DNA of 64,000 nucleotides, from the NCBI GenBank assembly GCA_028707125.1, contig JAQTUX010000001.1, forward strand, positions 1,114,023 through 1,178,022, given 5' to 3'. Numbering within the stretch: the first letter of the stretch is position 1; every line of letters starts with the position of its first letter. The notes beneath the pieces were generated by a model, which was not told the origin of the DNA, did no database searches, and saw only the letters and a list, made by a program, of their open reading frames with translations. Both the position numbers and the translations under genes were made by a program. The stretch comes from Candidatus Omnitrophota bacterium (lineage in GTDB: Bacteria > Omnitrophota > Gorgyraeia > Gygaellales > JAQTUX01). Shown in pieces: positions 1 to 8,083 of this stretch.

Positions 1-324
1 TTCAGGAGTAGGCCCTATAAAGGTGATCTGGCAGGACTGGCATATCTCGGCAAAATGGGCATTCTCGGCAAGAAAGCCGTAACCGGGATGTATGGCCTCA
101 ACGTCTGTGATCTCCGCGGCGCTTATCAAGGCCGGGATATTAAGGTAGCTCTCTTTGCTCGCCGCCGCGCCTATACAAACCGCTTCATCGGCAAACCTCA
201 CATGCAGCGAGTCCTTATCCGCTTGCGAATATACCGCCACAGTGCGTATGCCCAACTCTTTGCATGCCCGTATTATCCTGAGGGCGATCTCGCCCCTGTT
301 GGCTATGAGGACCTTTGAGAACAT
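1..324 (-). CDS. accC: Biotin carboxylase, N-terminal part (window-truncated)
   Basis: The first 108 codons of the ATP-dependent biotin carboxylase of acetyl-CoA carboxylase, which carboxylates the biotin on AccB for fatty acid synthesis. The start at 324 (ATG) gives the classic N-terminus with the motif [12 protein letters not shown], followed by [15 protein letters not shown], both hallmarks of the biotin carboxylase N-terminal domain. The rest of the gene, including the ATP-grasp domain, lies beyond the window edge. It follows accB by 5 bases, the usual accBC order, so both are surely co-transcribed. Family identity is very secure; completeness cannot be judged. Confidence 0.96.
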   Translation of the reverse strand, partial: MFSKVLIANRGEIALRIIRACKELGIRTVAVYSQADKDSLHVRFADEAVCIGAAASKESYLNIPALISAAEITDVEAIHPGYGFLAENAHFAEICQSCQITFIGPTPE

Positions 325-329
325 ATTAT

Positions 330-776
330 TTATAACGGTTCGATTAAAAAGACGGGTTGGCCGAATTCGACTGGTTCAGCGTTATCAACTAAAACTTCCT
401 TTATCCTGCCCCTTACCTCTGCCTTTATTTCGTTCATCAGCTTCATCGCCTCTATAATGCAAATAACCTGGCCCGGCTCTATGGCATCGCCAGCGTTTAC
501 AAATGGCGCCGATTCAGGAGACGGCGCCCTGTAAAAGGTGCCGACCATGGGGGATTTGATCTCTGCCAGCTTGCCTGCTTCCTTAGCTGCTGCCTGCGAC
601 TCCTGGGCCCTGGGCAGTACCTGCTCTTTTTCAACTATAACGGGGGAATTCAGGTCGCCTGACTGTGAGGAGCCCTTGCGCAATTTAATGCGAGTCCCGT
701 CCTTTTCGATCTCAAGCTCGGTGAGCCCGTTCTCGTTCATAAGATTTATCATTTCCTTGATCTCTTTAAGGTTCAT
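330..776 (-). CDS. accB: Biotin carboxyl carrier protein of acetyl-CoA carboxylase
   Basis: Carries the biotin that shuttles CO2 between biotin carboxylase and carboxyltransferase in malonyl-CoA synthesis. 148 aa, a normal AccB length. The C-terminal biotinyl/lipoyl domain starts near residue 74 ([14 protein letters not shown]) and contains the biotinylation motif EAMKLMNE, with the modified Lys at 112. The N-terminal 40 residues are the usual amphipathic AccB segment, followed by an Ala/Glu/Gln-rich linker. It lies 15 bases after efp and directly before accC; efp-accB-accC is a common bacterial order. A GGAGAG stretch precedes the ATG. Confidence 0.97.
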   Translation of the reverse strand: MNLKEIKEMINLMNENGLTELEIEKDGTRIKLRKGSSQSGDLNSPVIVEKEQVLPRAQESQAAAKEAGKLAEIKSPMVGTFYRAPSPESAPFVNAGDAIEPGQVICIIEAMKLMNEIKAEVRGRIKEVLVDNAEPVEFGQPVFLIEPL

Positions 777-791
777 CTCTCCACCTCTCGG

Positions 792-1349
792 TTATGCCCT
801 TTCAATATATTCCCCGGTCCGGGTATCCACCTTTATCATATCGCCCGTGTTGACAAACAACGGGACATAGACCACCGCTCCGGTCTCAATAGTGGCCGGC
901 TTGCCGCTGCTTTTTGCCGTATCGCCTTTAATGCCCGGCTCCGTATGCTCTACTTTTACTATGATGGTATTCGGCAGGCTTATATTAAGAAGGTCTCCCT
1001 TATAAAAATACGCGCTCACCTCCAGGTTGTCCTTAAGAAAAGGCTCCTTGCCCTGCAGATTGTCTTTATGCAGCGCCAGGTCCTCAAAGTTATCCTGGTC
1101 TATGAAATGGAACATGTCTCCCGCGCGGTAGGAATAGGCGAGCTTCCTCTCGTCCACAAAGGCCTCCTCGATCTTTTCTTCGCCCCTGAAGGTGTATTCC
1201 TGTATATTGCCGGTCTTCAGATTGCGCAGCTTCGTCCTGACAAACGCTGAGCCCTTGCCCGGCTTGACATGGTTGACTTCCACCACCATATACACGTTCC
1301 CTTCAACCAAGACCGTAAGCCCTGTCTTAACCTGATTAATGGATAGCAT
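792..1349 (-). CDS. efp: Elongation factor P
   Basis: Translation factor that rescues ribosomes stalled at polyproline stretches. 185 aa with the three EF-P beta-barrel domains. The domain I tip loop reads HVKPGKGSAFVRTK, with the modifiable Lys at residue 32, as in EF-P proteins that are beta-lysylated by EpmA or used unmodified. The C-terminal signature EPGIKGDTA is present. It sits between an M24 peptidase and accBC, a conserved arrangement. No modification gene (epmA/epmB, earP) is seen in the window, so the modification state is unknown. Confidence 0.97.
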   Translation of the reverse strand: MLSINQVKTGLTVLVEGNVYMVVEVNHVKPGKGSAFVRTKLRNLKTGNIQEYTFRGEEKIEEAFVDERKLAYSYRAGDMFHFIDQDNFEDLALHKDNLQGKEPFLKDNLEVSAYFYKGDLLNISLPNTIIVKVEHTEPGIKGDTAKSSGKPATIETGAVVYVPLFVNTGDMIKVDTRTGEYIERA

Positions 1350-1371
1350 AGAGGATTATTTTACTTAAGAT

Positions 1372-2421
1372 TTAACGCGTTGTCAATACTTCACATCCGC
1401 CTTCGGTCACCAGCACCATGTCTTCTATACGCACGCCGAACTTACCCGGCAGATATATGCCCGGCTCAACCGTAAACACCATCCCCGGCAGAAGCCGCGT
1501 CATATTTGTTGAGTTGATATACGGCAGCTCGTGCGCTTCCAGGCCTACGCCATGGCCCAGGGAATGCCGGAAGAACTTTCCGTAGCCCCTGCTCGCGATA
1601 TGGCCCCTCGCTTTATGATCCACATCTTTAGCGCAGATCCCCGGCCTTATTGCCGATATAGCCAACTCTTGCGCCTCCAACGCCGTGTCGTAAATCTTTA
1701 GAAATTCCCTGCTCCTGCAGTTACGTTTAAATACCCGGGTTATGTCTGAGTTATAACCCTCAAAATTAACGCCCATATCGATCAGGACCGGCTCATCCCT
1801 CTTAAGCCGGCTTTCTCCTGTCGGATAATGAGGCATTGAGCCGTTCTTGCCAAAGGCCACTATGGTATCAAATGCCATGCTTCTGACGCCGTTGCCCCTG
1901 GCCAATGATTCTATAGCGATCTGAATATCTATCTCTTTTCTGCCGCGCCTGAGCGTCTTTCTTACCTGTTCAAGGCATTTAGCCGTCCTTGCTATGGCCT
2001 TCCTTATCTTTGCTATTTCCCGGCTGCCTTTGAACTGCCTCAATGATTCAACCAGGTCAAATGTATAAACGCAATCAAGGCCGCGGCAGGCATGCTTTAT
2101 CCTCTTAAGTTCAGCTACGGATAACGACTTGGCCTCAAATCCCATCCGCCTTACTCTCGCTTTTGTAGCCAGCGAGCAGAGCGTTTGGAATATGTTATGG
2201 TCTATTATGGCTATCTTAAAAATGCCGGGATATTTTCTCGCCTCTTCTTCGTAACGAAAATCCGTGATCAGGTATTGGGCGCGCCTGGTGATCAACAGAT
2301 AAGCATCTCTTGATTCAAGGCCGGTCACATATGAAATATTCGGCTGGCTGCTTACAAACAGCGCGTCCAGGCGCAGCTTATATAGTTTTTTCCTCAGCTG
2401 AGTTATGGTGTCCCGCGCCAT
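1372..2421 (-). CDS. M24-family Xaa-Pro peptidase (PepP/PepQ type)
   Basis: Cytoplasmic dinuclear-metal aminopeptidase or prolidase that removes residues preceding proline. 349 aa: an N-terminal creatinase-like domain (about 1-125) and a C-terminal pita-bread catalytic domain. Metal ligands are recognisable in LIDMGVNFEGYNSDITRVF (two Asp), HSLGHGVGLEAHE (His) and EPGIYLPGKFGVRIEDM (two Glu). Six bases after aroQ, so probably the same operon; aroQ-pepQ-efp-accB-accC is a well-known bacterial string. Whether it prefers dipeptides or longer peptides cannot be told from sequence. Confidence 0.9.
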   Translation of the reverse strand: MARDTITQLRKKLYKLRLDALFVSSQPNISYVTGLESRDAYLLITRRAQYLITDFRYEEEARKYPGIFKIAIIDHNIFQTLCSLATKARVRRMGFEAKSLSVAELKRIKHACRGLDCVYTFDLVESLRQFKGSREIAKIRKAIARTAKCLEQVRKTLRRGRKEIDIQIAIESLARGNGVRSMAFDTIVAFGKNGSMPHYPTGESRLKRDEPVLIDMGVNFEGYNSDITRVFKRNCRSREFLKIYDTALEAQELAISAIRPGICAKDVDHKARGHIASRGYGKFFRHSLGHGVGLEAHELPYINSTNMTRLLPGMVFTVEPGIYLPGKFGVRIEDMVLVTEGGCEVLTTR

Positions 2422-2427
2422 AGGGCC

Positions 2428-2862
2428 CTACCGCAGGAGTGCTGCCAACGCCTTGAGGCCGAGCAGATAACTGTTTAAACCAAAACCGCTGATCTGGCCG
2501 CAAGCTACAGGGGCAACCAGAGAAGTGTGCCTGAATTCCTCTCTGGCGTAAATATTAGAAAGATGGACCTCAACAACGGGTAGTCCCGAAGCGGATATGG
2601 CGTCCCTTATCGCGACGCTTGTATGAGTATATGCGGCGGGGTTTATAAGCAGGCCGTCTATGCCCTTCTTTGCCTTGCCTATCTTCTCTACTATGTCACC
2701 CTCATGATCGGACTGAAATATCTCCAGCCCTACCTTCTCTTTCTTCGCTGCCTTCATTAGCTCCTCGTTTATCTTCTTAAGCGTGACCTTACCGTAAAAC
2801 TGCGGCTCTCTTTTTCCCAATAGATCGAGATTCGGCCCGTGTATTATGAGTATCTTTTTCAT
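2428..2862 (-). CDS. aroQ: 3-dehydroquinate dehydratase, type II
   Basis: Converts 3-dehydroquinate to 3-dehydroshikimate in the shikimate pathway; the type II enzyme is a dodecamer acting by anti-elimination. 144 aa, the family length. Signature pieces are [19 protein letters not shown] (N-terminal, with the catalytic Arg and Tyr region), [15 protein letters not shown] and [18 protein letters not shown] with the active-site His. It starts 3 bases downstream of a small zinc-ribbon gene and leads the efp-acc string. Confidence 0.96.
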   Translation of the reverse strand: MKKILIIHGPNLDLLGKREPQFYGKVTLKKINEELMKAAKKEKVGLEIFQSDHEGDIVEKIGKAKKGIDGLLINPAAYTHTSVAIRDAISASGLPVVEVHLSNIYAREEFRHTSLVAPVACGQISGFGLNSYLLGLKALAALLR

Positions 2863-2865
2863 ATT

Positions 2866-3021
2866 TTATGCCTCCGCCTCATCGATCAGCATAACCGGTA
2901 TACCGTCGCGAACAGGATATTTACGGCCGCAGGATTTGCAAACGATCTTGCTGTCTTTCAACTCCACATCGTTCTTGCAGGCAGGACAAGCAAGAATATC
3001 TAACAACTCTTTATCTATCAT
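2866..3021 (-). CDS. Trm112-like / UPF0434 zinc-ribbon protein
   Basis: A 51-codon gene starting at ATG 3021. The product has four cysteines in two pairs, CPAC at residues 12-15 and CKSCG at about 28-32, followed by KYPVRDGIPVMLIDEA. This is the pattern of the Trm112/YcaR (UPF0434) family: small zinc-binding proteins, some of which stabilise methyltransferases. Here it lies between a MEMO1-family gene and aroQ. A GAGGTGATAG stretch in front of the ATG provides a binding site. The molecular partner in this organism is unknown. Confidence 0.85.
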   Translation of the reverse strand: MIDKELLDILACPACKNDVELKDSKIVCKSCGRKYPVRDGIPVMLIDEAEA

Positions 3022-3034
3022 TCTATCACCTCGA

Positions 3035-3856
3035 TTAGTTAATGATTACTCCGGCATATCCGACTACGGAACTGTTGTCTCCGGTAACATCTCCGCTTGT
3101 CTGATATTTGATCAACTCAGCGTACTTCGCGCCAAGCGCCTTAGCCGCCACCATAGCCACTATTACAGGAGCGATGCCGCACATAGTCATATCCAGCTTT
3201 CTGGCGTCGTTAAATAACTTGCGTTCATCCATGCGGGCTATGTCATTCAGGGCGGCCATGTCCTTCTTTTTCGCGGACTCGGCGGACTCATAATGGGTCA
3301 TATCGCTGCTGGCGACGATCAAGGTATCTTTCTCCGCGTGGCCGGCCTTTAAGGCCCTGGCAATATTTATGCCTATAGCTTCCAGCGTGTCGATCTCCGC
3401 GTTTAACACCACTATCGGCACGATACTGATATCCGGCTTCAGGTATTGCAGGAACGGCACCTCTACCTCTATGGAATGTTCAAAACGGTGGGCATCGTAA
3501 TCCTCTTCCAGGAGCGGGTCATTCTCAAGAAGCAGCGACGCGAGAGCGCCGTTAACCGCGACATCCCCCAGAGGCGTATGCCATTTGCCCGAAGCTATCA
3601 GGCTGAATGGCTTACCATAGCCGGTATGATTAGGCCCCAATATGATCGCGCTGCTCTTGATCTTGATCTTGGAAACAACGGCGCCCGCCACCTTTCCGGA
3701 ATAGGTGTAGCCGGCATGCGGCATAATACAAGCCAGGGCATCTTTCTTAAAAGAGCGATCTTGCACTAACGACCCGAGTTCGCCTCTAAGTTGGGTCTGC
3801 GAGCCCGGATAAAACTGGCCCGCGACCGCGGGCATCCGTATCTTGACCTCAGTCAT
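3035..3856 (-). CDS. MEMO1-family protein (AmmeMemoRadiSam protein B)
   Basis: 273 aa, the usual length for MEMO1-like proteins, which share a fold with non-heme iron class III dioxygenases. Conserved histidine motifs are visible: MPHAGYTYSGKVAG, GPNHTGYG, EHSIEVEVPFLQYL, SSDMTHYE and CGIAPV. In many prokaryotes the family is encoded with an AMMECR1 protein and a radical SAM enzyme (the AmmeMemoRadiSam group). Neither partner lies next to this gene; the neighbours are rpsU and a zinc-ribbon gene. Identity is secure, biochemical role unknown. Confidence 0.9.
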   Translation of the reverse strand: MTEVKIRMPAVAGQFYPGSQTQLRGELGSLVQDRSFKKDALACIMPHAGYTYSGKVAGAVVSKIKIKSSAIILGPNHTGYGKPFSLIASGKWHTPLGDVAVNGALASLLLENDPLLEEDYDAHRFEHSIEVEVPFLQYLKPDISIVPIVVLNAEIDTLEAIGINIARALKAGHAEKDTLIVASSDMTHYESAESAKKKDMAALNDIARMDERKLFNDARKLDMTMCGIAPVIVAMVAAKALGAKYAELIKYQTSGDVTGDNSSVVGYAGVIIN

Positions 3857-3864
3857 TTTTGGCG

Positions 3865-4035
3865 TTATCTGCTTCGGCTTCCTATTGAATACCTTCTGCG
3901 CCGCTTCTCGCTAGGCTTCTCGTAATGCTTCCTGTCCCTGAGTTCCCTTAGAATACCTTCCCTGTCTATCTTCTTTTTAAACCGCCTTAAGGCAGACTCA
4001 AAGGATTCGTTCTTCCTTACCTCAATTTCCGACAT
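3865..4035 (-). CDS. rpsU: 30S ribosomal protein S21
   Basis: A 56-aa basic protein: [20 protein letters not shown], then [22 protein letters not shown] and an Arg-rich tail ending RSR. This matches bS21, which binds the 30S platform near the anti-Shine-Dalgarno region. Start ATG at 4035 is preceded by AAGGGGGTG, and a strong promoter lies upstream. The stop is 8 bases before the MEMO1-family start, so that gene may be read through from the rpsU promoter. Confidence 0.93.
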   Translation of the reverse strand: MSEIEVRKNESFESALRRFKKKIDREGILRELRDRKHYEKPSEKRRRRYSIGSRSR

Positions 4036-4073
4036 CCTGCTTACACCCCCTTAATTTGCGTTTTGCACAGATT

Positions 4074-4102
4074 AATATATCACCCATTCTCTTGTGTGTC
4101 AA
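4074..4102 (-). promoter_or_regulatory. Sigma70-type promoter of rpsU
   Basis: Read on the minus strand: TTGACA (4102-4097), a 17-base spacer, then TATATT (4079-4074). Both boxes and the spacing are near-consensus, and the -10 box is about 40 bases before the rpsU start codon. Confidence 0.8.
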
Positions 4103-4119
4103 CAGATTAGAGGACGGCG

Positions 4120-4761
4120 CTACTCTACTTCAAATGATATGGCTACTGTAAAGGGGAGTTCCGGGTAATCCAGGTCCTTGGGGAAAGGCGGGAACGGCGA
4201 GGCATCATAAATACTCTTCAGGGCTATTTCTTTCAGGTAGGGGCCGGCAAAGGTCCTGCCTTGAGCTATCCCGCTATTGATAACCGCCCCGGAAGAGGAG
4301 ACCGTAAAGGCGATATTGACCTCTCCTGTTTCGGAACGAAAATAATGCTTGTACGCGCTCCTCCTGATCTTTTCTCTTATTATCTCATAATAGCTCATAT
4401 AGGCGGGGCTTTTGATCTTATCCGCCCCCAGGACGGGAACGGTTATTTTCTTCTTAAATGTGGCCTGGGCCGATTGCGTGGGCAGGGGCTTGTTCACTTT
4501 TAAGGCGGAGCGCTCTATGGCGGGGGTTTCATTCTTAATAAAAGGCGGCAACCCTCTGCCCTTAGGCAGCTCCCTCTTCATTTTATTCTGCTGTTGAGCC
4601 GTGTTTTTAAGCGGCGCGGCCCTGAGTATTTTATAGGTGATCTCTATCTCATTAAGCGCCTTTCGCGAGGGCAGCATTGTTTTCGGCAGGCGTAAAAATA
4701 ATACGGCGTGCGTGAGCAGCGAAAAACAGACCGCCATCTTGAAACTTCTCTCGGTAAGCAT
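4120..4761 (-). CDS. TonB-like energy transducer
   Basis: 213 aa. An N-terminal membrane segment (about residues 9-24) is followed by a Lys/Pro-containing periplasmic spacer. A C-terminal TonB-type domain (about 125-213) has the typical GEVNIAFTVSSSGAVINSGI and SPFPPFPKDLDYPELPFTVAISFEVE blocks. TonB proteins couple the inner-membrane proton gradient to outer-membrane receptors. This gene directly follows the BtuB-like receptor gene, so it probably serves corrinoid uptake. No exbB or exbD is present in the window, so motor proteins must be encoded elsewhere. Confidence 0.85.
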   Translation of the reverse strand: MLTERSFKMAVCFSLLTHAVLFLRLPKTMLPSRKALNEIEITYKILRAAPLKNTAQQQNKMKRELPKGRGLPPFIKNETPAIERSALKVNKPLPTQSAQATFKKKITVPVLGADKIKSPAYMSYYEIIREKIRRSAYKHYFRSETGEVNIAFTVSSSGAVINSGIAQGRTFAGPYLKEIALKSIYDASPFPPFPKDLDYPELPFTVAISFEVE

Positions 4762-4799
4762 ACGTTTATAGTTTACTAGAATACGGCGCGTATGTCACT

Positions 4800-6623
4800 C
4801 TAAAATTCTATCTTGACGCCGCTCCTGAGCGAAAAGCCGGGCATAGGATAGCCCTGTATCTGGCTGTATTTTCTGTTCAGCATATTATCGATAGACAGAG
4901 TATATTCGATATTTTTAATGAGTTGCCGCGAGGCATCCACGCTCATTACAAAGAAATGATCCAGATAGTCCGAGTTGTTTGTCTTGGTGAACCTGTTAGA
5001 AACGAACTGTCCGCCGAGTTTCACCTCCCAGCCCCAGACATCATCCGCCGTTATAAACATATCAACCTTATGCTTGGGCCTGTTAGTAAGATACTTATCC
5101 GTATCCTTGTCTTTAGACCTCAAGTAATTATAGGAAACGTCTCCTGTTAAATCAAAAAATAAGGGGAATACCGCTTTTAATTCCAACCCTTCAATCATGG
5201 CGGAATTGATATTTGTGGGCGTCCATACACCGCCGCTTCCCTCAGCCCAGTTAATCAGCTTATCCGTATCATTTCTGAAGTAAACTACCTCAATGAAATG
5301 GCCGTTGGATAACCATTTTTGCAGGCCCATCTCGCCTGACCAGCCCACTTCCGGCTGCAGATTTGGGTTGCCTTCGTATATGCCTGCGGCAGGGTAATAT
5401 AAATCATTAAACGTCGGCACCCTGAACGACCTGCCTGCGAATGAATGCAACTTTACTGAATCGTTCAGCCAGTAAGAGACGCTGAAAGAAGGCATCAGCT
5501 TCTCTCCGAAATTTGAATAGTCGTCCTGCCTTAAGGATGCCTCTATATTAAAATCATCTGACAATGTAAAGGTATTATTAAGATATATCCCCAGTAGCCG
5601 GTAGTCGTGCTTGCCGGAACTTGAGCTGTTAAGCAGGTTCTTCTGCCTGTTTAACCCAAGCAGAAACTTATACCTGTCACTGAACCTCTTTTCTATATGC
5701 CCGTCAAAGCCGCGCGCCTTGTCATTGGCCGCGTTTTTATTCAAAGGGTCCCTCTTTTCTATAAATTCAATCCGGTCAAAATTGTAATATGACTTGATAG
5801 TAAAATTTAATGTATCATCAACCTCTGAATCCCATAATATCTGCGTATAGTTTGACTTATCTATCTGCTCATCATCTAAATCCTGCGCGTTCACCTTTCC
5901 CGGTATGCCGTGTTTTTCATAGTGCGCGCCGGTATGGACTGTGAGTTTGTTGGTTTCATTAATGTCATACACCGCTTTAAACGCCTGGATATTTGCCCTG
6001 TATTTGGAATTATCTCTGTGCCCCTGCGATGTTTTTCTAGTCCCGGATACTATATACCCTAATTTCCCGAATGTCCCCGAGTTATATAGCGTATTGATAT
6101 TTGTCCTGAATGTGCCGAACTCACTCCTTATGTATGTATGCTGCTTCTTATCCGGCTCTTTTGTGATTATGTTGGCTACGCCTCCTACCGCGCTTGAGCC
6201 GTAGAGGTTTGATGCCGGCCCCCTGACTATTTCAACCCTGTCTATCATATCAAGCGGTATCTTTGCCAGGTTTGCCTGTCCGTGCCGTGAATTATTCAAG
6301 GAAACCCCGTCAAGCAGTATCAGCGTCTGGTTGTCGGTAGCCCCCCTTATACGCAGCGTCTTCTGCGCCCCTATGCCGCCGTAACTTAGCACCTGCGCCC
6401 CTGAAGCATAATCCAGCGCATCCGCTACATCGTCTATGTTTCCGGATCCAATATCTTCGCTGTCAACAATATCTAAACTTCTTGTGGTTTCCTTGTACTT
6501 CTGCTTGGAGCGCGACGCGCTGACTACGATTTTATCCAACTCATACTCTTCGGCCAGGGCGCTGCCGCCGAACACCATCACTAAAATTAATCCCGCGATA
6601 AAAACCAAATTTCTCCTGTTCAT
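4800..6623 (-). CDS. btuB: TonB-dependent vitamin B12 receptor (BtuB-like)
   Basis: Outer-membrane beta-barrel that imports corrinoids. With the ATG at 6623 the protein is 607 aa. That start has a good AAAGGAGAAG site and a signal peptide (MNRRNLVFIAGLILVMVFGG...ALA); a longer reading frame to 6692 runs into the riboswitch and is rejected. A TonB-box-like DKIVVSASR follows the signal peptide. The plug domain includes LLDGVSLNNSRHG and RVEIVRGPASNLYGSSAVGG, and the protein ends in aromatic F, as outer-membrane barrels do. Riboswitch upstream, TonB-like gene downstream and the btuFCD genes preceding all support B12 as substrate. Confidence 0.93.
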   Translation of the reverse strand: MNRRNLVFIAGLILVMVFGGSALAEEYELDKIVVSASRSKQKYKETTRSLDIVDSEDIGSGNIDDVADALDYASGAQVLSYGGIGAQKTLRIRGATDNQTLILLDGVSLNNSRHGQANLAKIPLDMIDRVEIVRGPASNLYGSSAVGGVANIITKEPDKKQHTYIRSEFGTFRTNINTLYNSGTFGKLGYIVSGTRKTSQGHRDNSKYRANIQAFKAVYDINETNKLTVHTGAHYEKHGIPGKVNAQDLDDEQIDKSNYTQILWDSEVDDTLNFTIKSYYNFDRIEFIEKRDPLNKNAANDKARGFDGHIEKRFSDRYKFLLGLNRQKNLLNSSSSGKHDYRLLGIYLNNTFTLSDDFNIEASLRQDDYSNFGEKLMPSFSVSYWLNDSVKLHSFAGRSFRVPTFNDLYYPAAGIYEGNPNLQPEVGWSGEMGLQKWLSNGHFIEVVYFRNDTDKLINWAEGSGGVWTPTNINSAMIEGLELKAVFPLFFDLTGDVSYNYLRSKDKDTDKYLTNRPKHKVDMFITADDVWGWEVKLGGQFVSNRFTKTNNSDYLDHFFVMSVDASRQLIKNIEYTLSIDNMLNRKYSQIQGYPMPGFSLRSGVKIEF

Positions 6624-6651
6624 CTCTTCTTCTCCTTTCGAGAATACTTTC

Positions 6652-6748
6652 CGTAATAGATAATCGACCGGGCTTATGCCCTTATCGGGCAATCACCGTT
6701 GCGGGGCAGCGGAAGGATTCACACCTTCGCTTCCTTTATCTATCCGGT
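6652..6748 (-). promoter_or_regulatory. Cobalamin riboswitch upstream of btuB
   Basis: On the minus strand the B12-box region reads GGTGTGAATCC, then CCGCTGCCCCGCAACGGTGA, then AAGCCCGG, all in cobalamin riboswitch order. A closing P1 helix pairs TAGATAA (near 6740) with TTATCTA (near 6658). The aptamer ends about 20 bases before the btuB ribosome-binding site, and no intrinsic terminator is visible, so translational control is the likely mode. This is a fairly short aptamer compared with the one at 18.4-18.6 kb. Confidence 0.88.
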
Positions 6749-6755
6749 AACGTTG

Positions 6756-7283
6756 TTAATATTCTATCCCCTTCCTTCCTTGCGCGCCGTTACGGTAATG
6801 ATGCCTCACCTCCTTTATGTTGGAAACCATATCGGCGTAATCCCTTAATTTCTTCGGCGCGCCTCTGCCGGTTATGACCACATCTACATCGCCTCTCAGC
6901 GGCTCCAAAATAGATACAATGTCATTTATTTTCATATATCTGTCTCGTAAGGCAATGTTTAATTCATCCAAAACCAGCATACCGCAGCCATGGCATTCAA
7001 GTATTTTCCTTATGCATTCCATAGCGCTGCCGCATTCTTTTACTATGTTATCGCGCGGCTCGGACTTGAAAAAATGCGGATGACGAGGCGCGAAGGAATA
7101 CAACTTAACGCCTATCTTTTTCAGCATCCTCGCCTCACCGGTGTATATCCGGCTGTAGTCCTTAAAAAAGGAGATCCAGCATACCTTGATGCCATGCCCC
7201 CGCGCCCTTAACGCCTGGCCAAGCGCCGCCGTGGTCTTACCCTTGCCGTCACCTGTGTAAATCAACACCAGTCCTTTTTTCAT
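6756..7283 (-). CDS. cobO: Corrinoid adenosyltransferase (BtuR/CobO type)
   Basis: Transfers the adenosyl group of ATP to reduced corrinoids to make adenosylcobalamin. 175 aa with the family P-loop TGDGKGKTTAALG at the N-terminus and the MLVLDELNIALRDRY block near residue 105, as in CobA/BtuR. ATG 7283 is preceded by AAAGGAGAGGATAG. The gene overlaps the end of the ATPase gene by 35 bases, so the two are tightly coupled. Placement after btuFCD and before btuB suggests it traps imported corrinoid. Confidence 0.95.
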   Translation of the reverse strand: MKKGLVLIYTGDGKGKTTAALGQALRARGHGIKVCWISFFKDYSRIYTGEARMLKKIGVKLYSFAPRHPHFFKSEPRDNIVKECGSAMECIRKILECHGCGMLVLDELNIALRDRYMKINDIVSILEPLRGDVDVVITGRGAPKKLRDYADMVSNIKEVRHHYRNGAQGRKGIEY

Positions 7284-8076
7284 CTATCCTCTCCTTTGTC
7301 GCCAGCAAAATATACGGCTTACGCGAAAACGGGTTCTCCCTTACCACGACTACGGTCTGATATACATCTTCGATATTCTGATAGGTAAGCACTTCGCGCG
7401 GATCGCCTGATCTGAACACCTCGCCTTTATTCAGTAGAATAAGCCGGTCGGCGTACTCTGCCGCGAGGTTCAGATCATGCAGGACAGCAAGCACTGTGAT
7501 CCCCTGTTTTTTATTAAGATTCTTCAGCAGCTCCATTATGCTTATCTGATGACCTATATCAAGGTGGGATGTCGGCTCATCCAGAAGCAGAAGTTTGGGT
7601 TCCTGCGCCAGCGCCTGCGCTAAAAGCACTCTTTGCTTTTCCCCGCCGGACAATTCATTCACAAAACGCCTTGATATAACTTGCGTATCGGTCAGGGACA
7701 TGACATTTTCAATTATGGCGTAGTCGTCGTTGCTCAGCCCTTCAAACCTTTTCTTATGGGGATAACGGCCCATCAGTATAAACTCTTCCACCGTGAATGA
7801 GAAATTGAGTTCTACGCCCTGCGGCAATACGGCGATCTCTTCGGCGATCTCCCTGGCGCTGAGCCGGTTGACATCTTTATTGCGGTATATTACCTCTCCC
7901 GATCTTATATGCAGGAGTTTGGTGACCGCTTTAAACAAGGTTGTTTTTCCCGCGCCGTTAGGACCGATGATGCCGACGAATTCCCCTTCTGCCACGGAAA
8001 AACTGATATTGTGGATTACATCCTTGCTGCCATAACCGCAGAACAGATTTTTTATTGTCAGTATATCTGTGCTCAT
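7249..8076 (-). CDS. btuD: Corrinoid ABC transporter ATP-binding protein
   Basis: ATPase of a FecCD/BtuCD-type importer. 275 aa with Walker A GPNGAGKTT, Q-loop region, signature LSGGEKQRV, Walker B LLLLDEPTSHLD and the switch His in VLHDLNLA. It follows the permease gene by 7 bases and overlaps cobO. The neighbouring permease and binding protein genes, plus the riboswitch-controlled B12 context, make corrinoid the likely substrate; sequence alone would not separate it from siderophore ATPases. Confidence 0.93.
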   Translation of the reverse strand: MSTDILTIKNLFCGYGSKDVIHNISFSVAEGEFVGIIGPNGAGKTTLFKAVTKLLHIRSGEVIYRNKDVNRLSAREIAEEIAVLPQGVELNFSFTVEEFILMGRYPHKKRFEGLSNDDYAIIENVMSLTDTQVISRRFVNELSGGEKQRVLLAQALAQEPKLLLLDEPTSHLDIGHQISIMELLKNLNKKQGITVLAVLHDLNLAAEYADRLILLNKGEVFRSGDPREVLTYQNIEDVYQTVVVVRENPFSRKPYILLATKERIDEKRTGVDLHR

Positions 8077-8083
8077 CTGTGTA

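Noticed and set aside
3035-3856. Complete AmmeMemoRadiSam system
   Set aside because: Only the MEMO1-like component is here. The radical SAM genes in the window are SPASM types in other contexts, and no AMMECR1 gene is visible.
6624-6692. Longer btuB start adding 23 residues
   Set aside because: Those codons are the 3' half of the cobalamin riboswitch. The ATG at 6623 has the ribosome site and signal peptide.
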